This document shows positions 33,653 to 42,187 of a stretch of 64,000 nucleotides of DNA, one piece after another. Location: positions 1,827,028-1,891,027 of the forward strand of contig NZ_JAFMSU010000001.1 in NCBI RefSeq assembly GCF_017916365.1, written 5' to 3'. This DNA comes from Rufibacter roseolus. Its GTDB lineage: Bacteria > Bacteroidota > Bacteroidia > Cytophagales > Hymenobacteraceae. Every line of letters begins with the position of its first letter. Positions within the stretch are counted from its first letter, which is position 1. A program made the position numbers and the translations under genes. The notes beneath the pieces are model-generated. The model made no database searches and was not told the DNA's origin. It worked only from the letters and a program-made list of their open reading frames with translations.

Positions 33653-36600
33653 ATGATTCAAAACTTATACTCAGACAAAAATTACCAAAAAAGTAATTAC
33701 GTCTTGAAATCTAAGAAAGTCTGGATGATGATAGCCATGGTATTGGCTATTCTGACCCAGGCTTTTGATGGTTTGGCCCAGACGGCCAGACGGACCATTA
33801 CTGGTAGAGTAACCGCGGCTGCTGATAACTCAGGTATGCCAGGCGTAAGTGTAGTAGTAAAGGGTACCACCACTGGAGCCTCTACAGATGCGAACGGAAA
33901 CTTCTCTTTGGAGGCAGGTAATGCCGATGTGTTGGTAGTAACCTTCATTGGCTATGTGTCTCAGGAAGTGCCGGTAGGGAACAACACTACTATTAATGTG
34001 AGTTTGAGAGAAGATGCTCAGACTTTGAACGAGGTAGTAGTAACCGGTTATGGTGAACTGAGAGCCAGTGATGTGCCTGCGGCGCAGACTAGTATCGGTG
34101 CAAAAGCCATTGAAAGAACTGTAAACACTACGGTAGAGCAAGCTATCCAGGGACGTGCACCAGGGGTGTATGTAACTCAGAATACAGGTGCTCCGGGTGG
34201 TGGTATCTCTGTGAACATCAGAGGTATCAACTCTATTAACGGATCTAACGAGCCATTATATGTAATTGATGGTGTTCAGGTTCAGGGTGCTACTTCTACT
34301 TCAGGTGTTAACCCATTGGCCTCTTTGAACCCATCTGATATTGAAAGCATGGACATTTTGCAAGGTCCTTCTGCTACCGCTATCTATGGTTCACGTGGTA
34401 CCAACGGGGTAGTTTTGATCACAACAAAAAGAGGTAAAGCTGGTGACTTGAAAATCAATTACTCTTTCTTGAACAGTGTGCAAACTTCACCTAAGCCACT
34501 GGATGTAATGAATCTGCGCGAATATGCCCAGATGGATAATGAGTACAAAGCGTTGGCAGGTGGTGCGGTACGCGAAGATTTCCTTGATCCTTCTATCTTG
34601 GGTGAAGGAACCAACTGGCAGCGTGAGTTATTCAACAACGCGCCAATGAACAAACACCAGTTGAGCCTGAGCGGCGGTAGTGAGAACACTAGATTCTATT
34701 TATCAGGTGAGTACCTGGATCAGGAAGGTGTGGCCGTAGGATCAGGATTTGATCGTGCTTCAGTTAGGTTGAACCTGGATAGCAAAGCCCGTAAATGGCT
34801 TAACTTAGGTGCTAACCTGAACTTTGCCCAAACAAACGAGCAGATTTCTACAACTCAGTGGGATATCATTAATAATGCCATTCAGTTATCTCCAGCCATT
34901 CCGGTAAGAAACCTGGATGGAACCTACGGTGGTGGTGAGCCTAGACTTAACCCAGATGGTAGTGTTTCTGAGGCTGAGCGTTTTACACCAGCTAACCCAA
35001 TTGGTTTAGCGAACATTATCACCAACGATATGGTGAGACGTCGGATCTTGGGTGGTCTGAATGCAACTGTAAACCTGGCTGAAGGATTAGAATTCCGTAC
35101 CTCGTTCAATGCTGATTACGGAACCGGGTTCGGTACCACTTTCTTGCCAACTTACACCTTTGGTTATCAGAGAAACGTAATTGCCCGTCTGGATATCCGG
35201 AACGAGACCAATACTTATTGGAACTGGAACCAGATGTTGCAATACGCCAAACAGTTTGGTAAGCACAGCTTGACTTTGATGGCCACTCACGAATCACAGG
35301 CCTCTACCTGGCAGAACACCACCCTTGGCAGAAGCGGTTTCAATACAAACGAAATCATTGATATCAATGCCGGTGAGCAAAATGCCAACCAAAGAACCGG
35401 TGGTGGACAAGGTGACTGGGCTATGGAGTCTTACCTGGGTCGTGTGAACTATAACTTTGGAGACCGTTACATTCTGCAAGGTGCCTTCCGTGCCGATGGT
35501 TCAGCAAACTTTGGTCCTGACAACAGATGGGGTTATTTCCCTTCCATATCCGCCGCCTGGCGCGTGTCTGAAGAGCCATTCTTTGCTATTCCGGTAGTAA
35601 GTGACTTGAGATTGCGTTTTGAAACTGGTTTAACCGGTAATCAGGGAGCTGGCGGTAACATCTATGCAAGACTTCAGCAGTACCCAACAGAGTGGGGATC
35701 TGGTTTCTTGGCAGCCAACTATCCTAACCCAAATTTCAAGTGGGAAGAGACCTTAACCAATAACGCTGGTATCAACCTGGGTTTATTTGAGAACCGTGTT
35801 CAGATTGAGGCCGACTACTACATCAAGAAAACAGACAACGTAATCGTTAGAAGCTCCCTGCCTTGGTACATGGGATCTACTGGTAGTGGTTCCGTACAGG
35901 CTCCTCTGGTGAACTTTGGCGCCCTTCAAAATAAAGGCTGGAGTGCATCATTGAACACTGTTAACATTGATAAAGGTGGTTTCAAATGGGAAACAAACCT
36001 TAACATCTCCCACTTCCAGGCTGAGGTTACTAAACTTTATACTGAAACCAGTGTAGTGGCCCGCAATGCCCCAGATTGGTATATCCAACCACTTTGGTCA
36101 CAAAGAACAGTAGTAGGTGAATCTCCTTGGTTCTTCTATGGTTACATTGAAGAAGGTATTTTCCAGACGGTAGAAGAGGTGCAAAACAGTGCCCGCCCTG
36201 CTGATAGCCAAGGAAAGCCTTTCCCAGTTGGAGAGAATAGTGTTTGGGTTGGTGATGTGAAATTCCGTGACCTGAATGGCGACGGAGTAATCACTGAGCA
36301 GGACATGACCAAGATTGGTAGCCCATGGCCTAAATACTTTGGTGGTTTCACCAATGATTTCACTTACAAAGGCTTTAACCTGAGTGTGCTTTTAACCGGA
36401 ACATTTGGTAACGATGTGTACAACTACGTTCGTTTCCGTAATGCAAACCCTAACAACATCAACGTAGGACAGAACATGTTCAGAGAAGCTCGGGACTATG
36501 CCAGAGTGAATTCAGAAGGTGTGTTGGAAAACCCTGGTACAATTGTGCCTCGTCTTTCTGGCGGTGATGTGAACAAGAACTTTGCCCGTCACACAACTAA

Positions 36601-36877
36601 ATATGTAGAAGATGGCTCTTTTGTGAGAATCAAGAACATCTCTTTGAACTACAGTTTACCTAATTCACTTGTTGCCAGACAAAAATTTGTGAAGGCAGCC
36701 AGAGTAGGTGTTAGCGCTCAAAACCTGTATACTTTCACTAAATACACCGGTTACGATCCTGAGGTTGGTACATATGTTGGACCAAATGTTGGAAATGATA
36801 GTGCACCAATTGGGGTTGATACCGGCCGTTATCCAATTACCCCTATCTATTCTTTCAACATTGGAATTGATTTCTAA
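33653..36877 (+). CDS. SusC/RagA-family TonB-linked outer-membrane transporter (PUL2)
   Basis: 1074 residues. The N-terminus is long: about 22 polar residues precede the hydrophobic signal (VWMMIAMVLAILTQAFDGLA). A regulatory-like domain (GRVTAAADNSGMPGVSVVVK) is followed by the TonB-box-like NEVVVTGYG, the plug (EPLYVIDGVQVQG, MDILQGPSATAIYGSRGTNG) and the barrel, which ends in YSFNIGIDF. It is only distantly similar to the PUL1 SusC. Codons end in T or A far more often than in PUL1 (for example GGT, GCT, ACT), which may reflect high expression or different origin. The susD gene starts 21 bases downstream. No enzyme or regulator gene accompanies it, so the imported glycan has to be inferred from binding proteins alone. 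Confidence 0.96.
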   Translation: MIQNLYSDKNYQKSNYVLKSKKVWMMIAMVLAILTQAFDGLAQTARRTITGRVTAAADNSGMPGVSVVVKGTTTGASTDANGNFSLEAGNADVLVVTFIGYVSQEVPVGNNTTINVSLREDAQTLNEVVVTGYGELRASDVPAAQTSIGAKAIERTVNTTVEQAIQGRAPGVYVTQNTGAPGGGISVNIRGINSINGSNEPLYVIDGVQVQGATSTSGVNPLASLNPSDIESMDILQGPSATAIYGSRGTNGVVLITTKRGKAGDLKINYSFLNSVQTSPKPLDVMNLREYAQMDNEYKALAGGAVREDFLDPSILGEGTNWQRELFNNAPMNKHQLSLSGGSENTRFYLSGEYLDQEGVAVGSGFDRASVRLNLDSKARKWLNLGANLNFAQTNEQISTTQWDIINNAIQLSPAIPVRNLDGTYGGGEPRLNPDGSVSEAERFTPANPIGLANIITNDMVRRRILGGLNATVNLAEGLEFRTSFNADYGTGFGTTFLPTYTFGYQRNVIARLDIRNETNTYWNWNQMLQYAKQFGKHSLTLMATHESQASTWQNTTLGRSGFNTNEIIDINAGEQNANQRTGGGQGDWAMESYLGRVNYNFGDRYILQGAFRADGSANFGPDNRWGYFPSISAAWRVSEEPFFAIPVVSDLRLRFETGLTGNQGAGGNIYARLQQYPTEWGSGFLAANYPNPNFKWEETLTNNAGINLGLFENRVQIEADYYIKKTDNVIVRSSLPWYMGSTGSGSVQAPLVNFGALQNKGWSASLNTVNIDKGGFKWETNLNISHFQAEVTKLYTETSVVARNAPDWYIQPLWSQRTVVGESPWFFYGYIEEGIFQTVEEVQNSARPADSQGKPFPVGENSVWVGDVKFRDLNGDGVITEQDMTKIGSPWPKYFGGFTNDFTYKGFNLSVLLTGTFGNDVYNYVRFRNANPNNINVGQNMFREARDYARVNSEGVLENPGTIVPRLSGGDVNKNFARHTTKYVEDGSFVRIKNISLNYSLPNSLVARQKFVKAARVGVSAQNLYTFTKYTGYDPEVGTYVGPNVGNDSAPIGVDTGRYPITPIYSFNIGIDF

Positions 36878-36897
36878 TTTTAACTGCAATACATAAT

Positions 36898-38640
36898 ATG
36901 ATTAATAGATATATTTTAGCCGGGGCCTTTGCCGCTCTGGCTATGTTCACCGGCTGTAAAGAAGACTTTTTAGAGAGGCCACCACTGGATACGCTTACTG
37001 ACGGCGCTTTCTTTAAGACCGATGCCCAGGTTCTGGCAGCTACTGCTCCTCTATACAACGTGGCTTGGAAAGATTACCATGATCAGGCTTCTTATTTCGT
37101 AGGTGATATCCGGGGTGGTACCTTGTTCTACCCATGGGAAGGCCCGGCAGAGCGCAGAGACAATGTGTTCTTCAGAGCTACCGGCGTTTCTAAATCCACC
37201 TTGTGGGCTTACCAGGCTTGCTACAATGTTATTGCGCAGTCAAACATGGCTATCTATAACATTAACAAGCTAGCTGGCCCAGATGTAACTGCTGCGGCTA
37301 AAAACCAGGCAATTGGAGAGGCTCGTTTCATGCGTGCAACTGCTTACAGCATTCTGGTAACCACCTTTGGTGAAGTTCCAATCATTACAGACAACGTTGC
37401 GGACTTAAATAACGCGGAGAAGGTGCGCAATACCATTCCTAGTGTATGGGAGTTCATTACCCGTGATTATTTGTTTGCAGCAGAGAATTTGCCTCTTACC
37501 TCTACCCAACCCGGAAGAGTAACCAGATGGTCGGCTGAAGGTATGTTAGCCCGTACCTATCTTACCCGTGCCGGGGTTGGTGCTTCAGGTGGTCAGAGAA
37601 ATCAGGAATTCTTAGACAAGGCTAAAGAATATGCTCAACGGGTAATTACCCAAAGCGGTAAAACTTTGATCAGACCTTACGAGAACCTTTTCAAATACCC
37701 ATACGACAACAACGCGGAGTCTTTGTTTGAAAACCAGTGGGTATTTGGTGAAAACTATGCGGCCGCTAACACCATGGCTTCTCAAATTTACCCAATGGGT
37801 GAAATAGCCGTGAACAACGATGGTTGGGGTGGCAACTACAGCGCTACCTGGTGGATGATGAGCTTGTACGAAGGCCTGATCACCAACCAGGAAGATAATG
37901 ACCCGGCTAACGATGGACTAGCCAAAGGCTTTACCATGGACCAGCGGTTAAAAGCCACCTTTATGCTGCCAGGTTTCAATTATCCTGAAATTACTGTGAA
38001 AGATCCTTCCGGTAAACCAAAAGAGAAGTTGACTTGGGCTGCACCAGGCGCAGGAGCCACCAACAACTACGCTGTTATCAAGAAGTATGTGGTTGGAAAT
38101 GAGTATGACTTGGGTGGACAGGCCGCTCAGCAAAGATATCCGCACAACACCTATATGTTGCGTCTGGCAGAGATGTACCTGACTTATGTGGATGCCGCGG
38201 TTGGAAATGCCGAGTCAACATCTGATCCGGTTGCTATCCAATACCTCAACGAAATCCGTACCCGGGCCGGTTTACAGCCAATTGCCGGGCCAATCCAGAT
38301 GAACCGTAACTACCCATTGTCTGGAGAAGACCAGGTGTTTGAAGAGTGGGTGAAGGAGTTTGCCATGGAAAATCTAACCTGGTATGAGTTAGTAAGAATC
38401 CATTACTATAATCCGCAGAAAGCATTCAATATCATCAACAACCAGGACCGTGCCTTGTTCCTGGCGGCGCCGGATCGTTTCCCTAACCCAACCGGTTGGA
38501 CATTTACCAAAACCTCTTGGGTTACTGAACGGACTCCAAATGTCAGCGATGCTAATTTCTACATGCCGCTGCCATCTGTGGAGCTTAGCCAGTCGCCAAG
38601 CTTAGGCCAACCAGCCGTTGATTATGAATTTAAGGACTAG
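36898..38640 (+). CDS. SusD/RagB-family glycan-binding outer-membrane lipoprotein (PUL2)
   Basis: 580 residues. The lipoprotein signal ends at C20 (LAMFTGCKEDFLERPP), and Lys-Glu-Asp next to the cysteine fits surface export. SusD features are LERPPLDTLTDGAFFKTD, the TPR-like IGEARFMRATAYSILVTTFG, RVTRWSAEGMLARTYLTRAG, RLAEMYLTYVDAAVGNAEST and EEWVKEFAMENLTWYELVRI. The last is the C-terminal family block, though more diverged than usual. It sits on the SusC barrel of PUL2 and captures the polysaccharide fragment. It is transcribed with susC and the two lipoproteins that follow. Confidence 0.95.
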   Translation: MINRYILAGAFAALAMFTGCKEDFLERPPLDTLTDGAFFKTDAQVLAATAPLYNVAWKDYHDQASYFVGDIRGGTLFYPWEGPAERRDNVFFRATGVSKSTLWAYQACYNVIAQSNMAIYNINKLAGPDVTAAAKNQAIGEARFMRATAYSILVTTFGEVPIITDNVADLNNAEKVRNTIPSVWEFITRDYLFAAENLPLTSTQPGRVTRWSAEGMLARTYLTRAGVGASGGQRNQEFLDKAKEYAQRVITQSGKTLIRPYENLFKYPYDNNAESLFENQWVFGENYAAANTMASQIYPMGEIAVNNDGWGGNYSATWWMMSLYEGLITNQEDNDPANDGLAKGFTMDQRLKATFMLPGFNYPEITVKDPSGKPKEKLTWAAPGAGATNNYAVIKKYVVGNEYDLGGQAAQQRYPHNTYMLRLAEMYLTYVDAAVGNAESTSDPVAIQYLNEIRTRAGLQPIAGPIQMNRNYPLSGEDQVFEEWVKEFAMENLTWYELVRIHYYNPQKAFNIINNQDRALFLAAPDRFPNPTGWTFTKTSWVTERTPNVSDANFYMPLPSVELSQSPSLGQPAVDYEFKD

Positions 38641-38670
38641 AAATTAAGATTCAGATAAGAGAATATTTGT

Positions 38671-39846
38671 ATGAAAAGTCAATTGAAATATTTCCTGTTC
38701 CTTTTTGTTGCCTTGGTGATGACAGGGACTTTCACCAGCTGTTCGGAAGATGATGATCTTCCGAACGGCGGTAAACCCATGATTAGCTATGTGCGGGTTA
38801 CCCGCCCAGCAGCATCTGATTCCCTTGTTGTGAAGGCCGGACAAGGACAAATGATCGCCATTATTGGTGAGAACCTGCAAGATGTCCGTGAATTATGGAT
38901 AAATGACCGTGAGGCAGCGCTGCAGTCTACCTTTATCACCAGCACTTCTATCATTACCCGTGTGCCATCAGACATCCCAACTGAAATCACAAACAAGATG
39001 CGTCTGATATTTGCAAACGGTGAGGTTTTGGAGCATGATTTCACGGTAGATATCAGCGAGCCATTGCCTACTTACATGGAAAGTGAGTTCGTAAACGCTG
39101 GTGAAGTTGCAACTATCAGAGGAAGCTTCTTCTATGAGCCGGTACACGTTTTCTTTACCGGTGCCAATGGGGCTCAGGTAGAAGGAGAGGTTGTTGACGT
39201 ATTGCCTAACGAAATCCAGGTAAGAGTACCAGCAGATGCCCAGCCAGGACCTCTTACTATCAAGAGCAATTTTGGCGAGACAGAGACTTCTTTCTGGTTC
39301 CGTGATAACCGCAACATCATTGCCGATTATGAAGACACTGATTTCGGCGGCTGGTGGCATGGTCCAACTTACATCACCAGTGGTGGATCAGGTATTGACC
39401 CAATCAGTGGGAAATTCCTGCGCATTGACAAAGAGAATACAGGCGGTTGGTTTGAGGCATGGGTTGGTGAAGGAACGGTAAAAGAAAAAACCAAAAACAT
39501 TCCGGCTGATGCTTTTGCAAACCCAGGTAACTACGTGCTTAAGTTTGAGATGAATACAGTTTCTCCGTTGGCTTATAACGGTATTCGGATCATGTTCAGC
39601 AGTAATGGTGGCCCTGGAAACAGAGATTTAGCTACTTATACCTGGGCAGCAAACATTGATACTAAGAACAAGTGGCAAACTGTAACTATTCCTTTCAAGG
39701 ATATCCATGAGGCTAATAACAAAAACGGTAACACGTTCACCTATAACGCCAGTGGTTACGCAGTTTCCTTCCATTTCGTAGGCCCAGGCACTAAAGCCCA
39801 GTTTGCGATGGACAATGTGCGAGTAGTACCAAATGTTATCCCATAA
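38671..39846 (+). CDS. Surface glycan-binding lipoprotein with TIG-like domains (PUL2)
   Basis: 391 residues. The lipid cysteine is C24 (TGTFTSCSEDDDLPNGG), and the acidic SEDDD is a clear surface-export signal. Two IPT/TIG-like domains follow (about 35-120, MIAIIGENLQDVRELWINDR; about 125-205, VATIRGSFFYEPVHVFFTGA). The C-terminal half (about 210-391) is a beta-sandwich with many aromatics (DFGGWWHGPTYITSG, GGWFEAWVGEG, and the closing AQFAMDNVRVVP). It resembles the SGBP-B class found next to susCD genes, whose C-terminal domain binds beta-glucan-type polymers in studied cases. It probably acts as a first contact for the polysaccharide at the cell surface; the exact ligand is inferred, not shown. 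Confidence 0.85.
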   Translation: MKSQLKYFLFLFVALVMTGTFTSCSEDDDLPNGGKPMISYVRVTRPAASDSLVVKAGQGQMIAIIGENLQDVRELWINDREAALQSTFITSTSIITRVPSDIPTEITNKMRLIFANGEVLEHDFTVDISEPLPTYMESEFVNAGEVATIRGSFFYEPVHVFFTGANGAQVEGEVVDVLPNEIQVRVPADAQPGPLTIKSNFGETETSFWFRDNRNIIADYEDTDFGGWWHGPTYITSGGSGIDPISGKFLRIDKENTGGWFEAWVGEGTVKEKTKNIPADAFANPGNYVLKFEMNTVSPLAYNGIRIMFSSNGGPGNRDLATYTWAANIDTKNKWQTVTIPFKDIHEANNKNGNTFTYNASGYAVSFHFVGPGTKAQFAMDNVRVVPNVIP

Positions 39847-39869
39847 CGAAACCCTCTGATAATTGACGT

Positions 39870-41423
39870 ATGAAGAACTTTTATAATATCAAGGTATTAC
39901 TACTGGTATGCTTGTTCGCGACATTCGGATTCCTGCAGTCATGTAATGATGATGAGGAAGATGTAAACTCAGGACAAGTAGAATTATTGAGCTTTGGTCC
40001 TACGGGAGCCAAGCATGGCGAGAAACTCAAATTCATTGGTCATAACCTGAACAAGGTTGAATCTATTGAGTTTGTAGGTGCTTCTGTTGCCAAAACTCAG
40101 TTTACCTCGCAATCATCTGACCTGATTGAGTTGGTTATCCCAAACACAGCTGAAGAAGGTAAAGTAACCCTGAAGGTTTCAGGTGGCGAGGATGTTGTTT
40201 CTAAAACCGTGCTCAGCTTTGAAGTGCCGGTGACTATTGCATCAGTAACGGCAAAAGCTAAGCCAGGAACCAACATTACTGTGACAGGTAACTACCTCAA
40301 CTGGGTAGACAGCGTTCAGTTTGGCACCCTGCAGGATAGCATCGTGACCACATTTGTAAGCAAGTCTATGACGGAACTGGTGCTTAGAGTTCCAATGAGC
40401 GCCAAAACAGGATCTTTGACTTTCTTTACCGGTGGTACTGAGCCAATGGCGATTGAGACTGAACAGTCGTTAGACGTAACTTTGCCTGCAGCTACCGCTT
40501 TTTCGCCTGCTTCTCTAAAACACGGCGAAAACCTGACCATCACTGGTACAGACCTTGATTTAGTAAAAGAGGTTGTGTTTACCGGGGTTGGAACTGCCAA
40601 AGCCTCCAGCTTCGTTAGCCAATCTGCTACCCAGATTGTAGTGACAGTTCCAGACAACGCCTCTGCTGGTACGCTTAAATTAGTGGCTAAGTCAGGTGTG
40701 GAAGTGCCTACAACCCAAAGCATCACCATTACCTTGCCGGCAATCACTAGTATGTCTCCTAACCCTGTGGATCCAGGAGCTAACCTGACCATTACCGGAA
40801 CTAACCTTGATCTTGTAAAAAGCGTGAATTTCACAGGTGGTGCTTCCGTTTCTACCTTCATCAGTAAAACGCCTACCCAGATTGTGTTGAAAATGCCTAC
40901 CCAAGATATCTTGAATGGTGTGGTTACTTTCATCACAACCCGTAATTATTCAGTAGCCACCGGGCAGACCCTTAGAATCAACATTGACCGTCCGCCGTAC
41001 TTCATTTACAATGATGCATTGAACTCTGAGTGGCAGTTATGGGGTGGTTGGGGTAAATCCTCCGAGGATGTAGCCAATACAGAGCAGGTGTCTAGAGGTG
41101 CTAAAGCAATCAAAGTAAGCTTCAATGATGCCTACGGAGCGTTCCAATTGCATCCAAACAATGCGAATGTGTTTGATGGGTATACTACCATTGTGCTTTA
41201 TGTACGTGGCACGGTAAATAGCCGCGGGGCAATCCAGATCAAGAATATGTCTGATGTTACCGGAACCGATGCACCGTTCGATATTGTAGCAGGTCAATAC
41301 AGGCGGATTGAAGTTCCGATCAGTGCTTTGGGTAATATCACTGGCGGAATCAAAGAATTCTACATAAAGAACTACGGTACCAACCCTAACACCTTCTACA
41401 TTGATGATATTGAGTTGCGGTAA
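39870..41423 (+). CDS. IPT/TIG-repeat surface lipoprotein with C-terminal carbohydrate-binding-like domain (PUL2)
   Basis: 517 residues. The lipid cysteine is C25 (FGFLQSCNDDEEDVNSG), with a strongly acidic export signal. Four tandem IPT/TIG domains cover about 36-375. Each has the pattern G-x-N-[IL]-T-[IV]-T-G-x-x-L; repeats 3 and 4 share NLTITGT(D/N)LDLVK. The last 140 residues (about 378-517) form a beta-sandwich like carbohydrate-binding modules (WQLWGGWGKSSEDVANTEQV, and the end NPNTFYIDDIELR). The stacked TIG domains probably act as a spacer lifting the binding domain away from the membrane. It is the last gene of PUL2, 24 bases after the previous lipoprotein, and is followed by a strong terminator. 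Confidence 0.87.
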   Translation: MKNFYNIKVLLLVCLFATFGFLQSCNDDEEDVNSGQVELLSFGPTGAKHGEKLKFIGHNLNKVESIEFVGASVAKTQFTSQSSDLIELVIPNTAEEGKVTLKVSGGEDVVSKTVLSFEVPVTIASVTAKAKPGTNITVTGNYLNWVDSVQFGTLQDSIVTTFVSKSMTELVLRVPMSAKTGSLTFFTGGTEPMAIETEQSLDVTLPAATAFSPASLKHGENLTITGTDLDLVKEVVFTGVGTAKASSFVSQSATQIVVTVPDNASAGTLKLVAKSGVEVPTTQSITITLPAITSMSPNPVDPGANLTITGTNLDLVKSVNFTGGASVSTFISKTPTQIVLKMPTQDILNGVVTFITTRNYSVATGQTLRINIDRPPYFIYNDALNSEWQLWGGWGKSSEDVANTEQVSRGAKAIKVSFNDAYGAFQLHPNNANVFDGYTTIVLYVRGTVNSRGAIQIKNMSDVTGTDAPFDIVAGQYRRIEVPISALGNITGGIKEFYIKNYGTNPNTFYIDDIELR

Positions 41424-41436
41424 TTGAGCGCTTAAT

Positions 41437-41488
41437 AGCTATAAACAAAAAGGGAGAGCAATTCTGCTCTCCCTTTTTGTTTATAGCT
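41437..41488 (+). terminator. PUL2 terminator, 24-base perfect hairpin
   Basis: 41437-41460 and 41465-41488 are exact inverted copies around ATTC. The inner GGGAGAGCA / TGCTCTCCC part is followed by TTTTTG on the plus strand and preceded by the matching A run. It is 14 bases past the PUL2 stop. Confidence 0.88.
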
Positions 41489-41595
41489 GAGTTTCACAAT
41501 TGAATTCCCATGGACAAGGCAATCTACAGGAATTCATGAGGCATCATTTTCTCTTGGTTTCCAGGAATTAGATACGCTTGTGCTTAATTGAAAAA

Positions 41596-41651
41596 GCCGC
41601 TGCCTGTTTCGGAGCTGTTTTCTTAAAAACAAACCCAAAACAGGCAGCGGC
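41596..41651. repeat. P40 intergenic palindrome (extended copy)
   Basis: The outer arms GCCGCTGCCTGTTT and AAACAGGCAGCGGC are exact inverses. The interior CGGAGCTGTTTTC / TTAAAAACAAACCCA is a diverged P40 core. It lies between the PUL2 terminator and the STAS-like gene stop and could also terminate that minus-strand gene. Confidence 0.65.
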
Positions 41652-41686
41652 AAAATCATCGGCTATCCAAAGCCGAAACAGATTAA

Positions 41687-42100
41687 TCAGGCTGGTTCTA
41701 CCAGGGTGCCCTTGAGCCAGGCGAAAGCCTCAGAGTAGTCTGTAAAAGTGCGCAAATCGATAGGGAAACGCAATTCCTGCCTAGCTTCTTCCACTTTGTT
41801 TTCGCGGGTGGAATTGGGCGTAAGGATGCGGGCCATCTTCTCCAACCTGGTCTGCATGAGGTTTTGCCCAAATTCTTTGATGACTTCTTTGTACTCGGCG
41901 CCGGGTATATCCAGAGAGGCGCGGCTGGAGTCAATCAACAGTTTCTTGATATCGTAGCTCTTGATGTGGTCTACCAATATTTGAAGTGCCTGCCGTATCT
42001 CTGGAACCAGAAAGTCTTGGATATCGGGCCACTTGATGAACAGAATGTCAGTGGCGGGGTCATAGTCTAGGGTGATTAAGCCACTCTGGTAAATGATCAT
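41687..42100 (-). CDS. STAS/SpoIIAA-like protein
   Basis: 137 residues, no signal or membrane segment. The protein begins YQSGLITLDYDPATDILFIK and continues with LVDHIKSYDIKKLLIDSSRA, which is the strand-helix-strand order of STAS / SpoIIAA-like domains. The C-terminal part (ELRFPIDLRTFTDYSEAFAW) ends like single-domain STAS proteins of Bacteroidota. These are thought to bind small molecules or act as protein-interaction modules; the function here is unknown. It is an isolated gene 87 bases after the HD gene on the same strand, with a P40 copy between them. Confidence 0.6.
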   Translation of the reverse strand: MIIYQSGLITLDYDPATDILFIKWPDIQDFLVPEIRQALQILVDHIKSYDIKKLLIDSSRASLDIPGAEYKEVIKEFGQNLMQTRLEKMARILTPNSTRENKVEEARQELRFPIDLRTFTDYSEAFAWLKGTLVEPA

Positions 42101-42140
42101 GGACTAGCTAAGGCGTTAGGTGCGTTTGTGATGGTTGGCT

Positions 42141-42177
42141 GTTTTAGGCTTGTTTTCGGGAAAATAGGTCTAAAATA
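42141..42177. repeat. P40 intergenic palindrome
   Basis: GTTTTAGGCTTGTTTTC / GAAAATAGGTCTAAAAT with a two-base centre, directly after the HD gene stop. It is close to the family consensus. Confidence 0.7.
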
Positions 42178-42187
42178 GGAAAGACAG

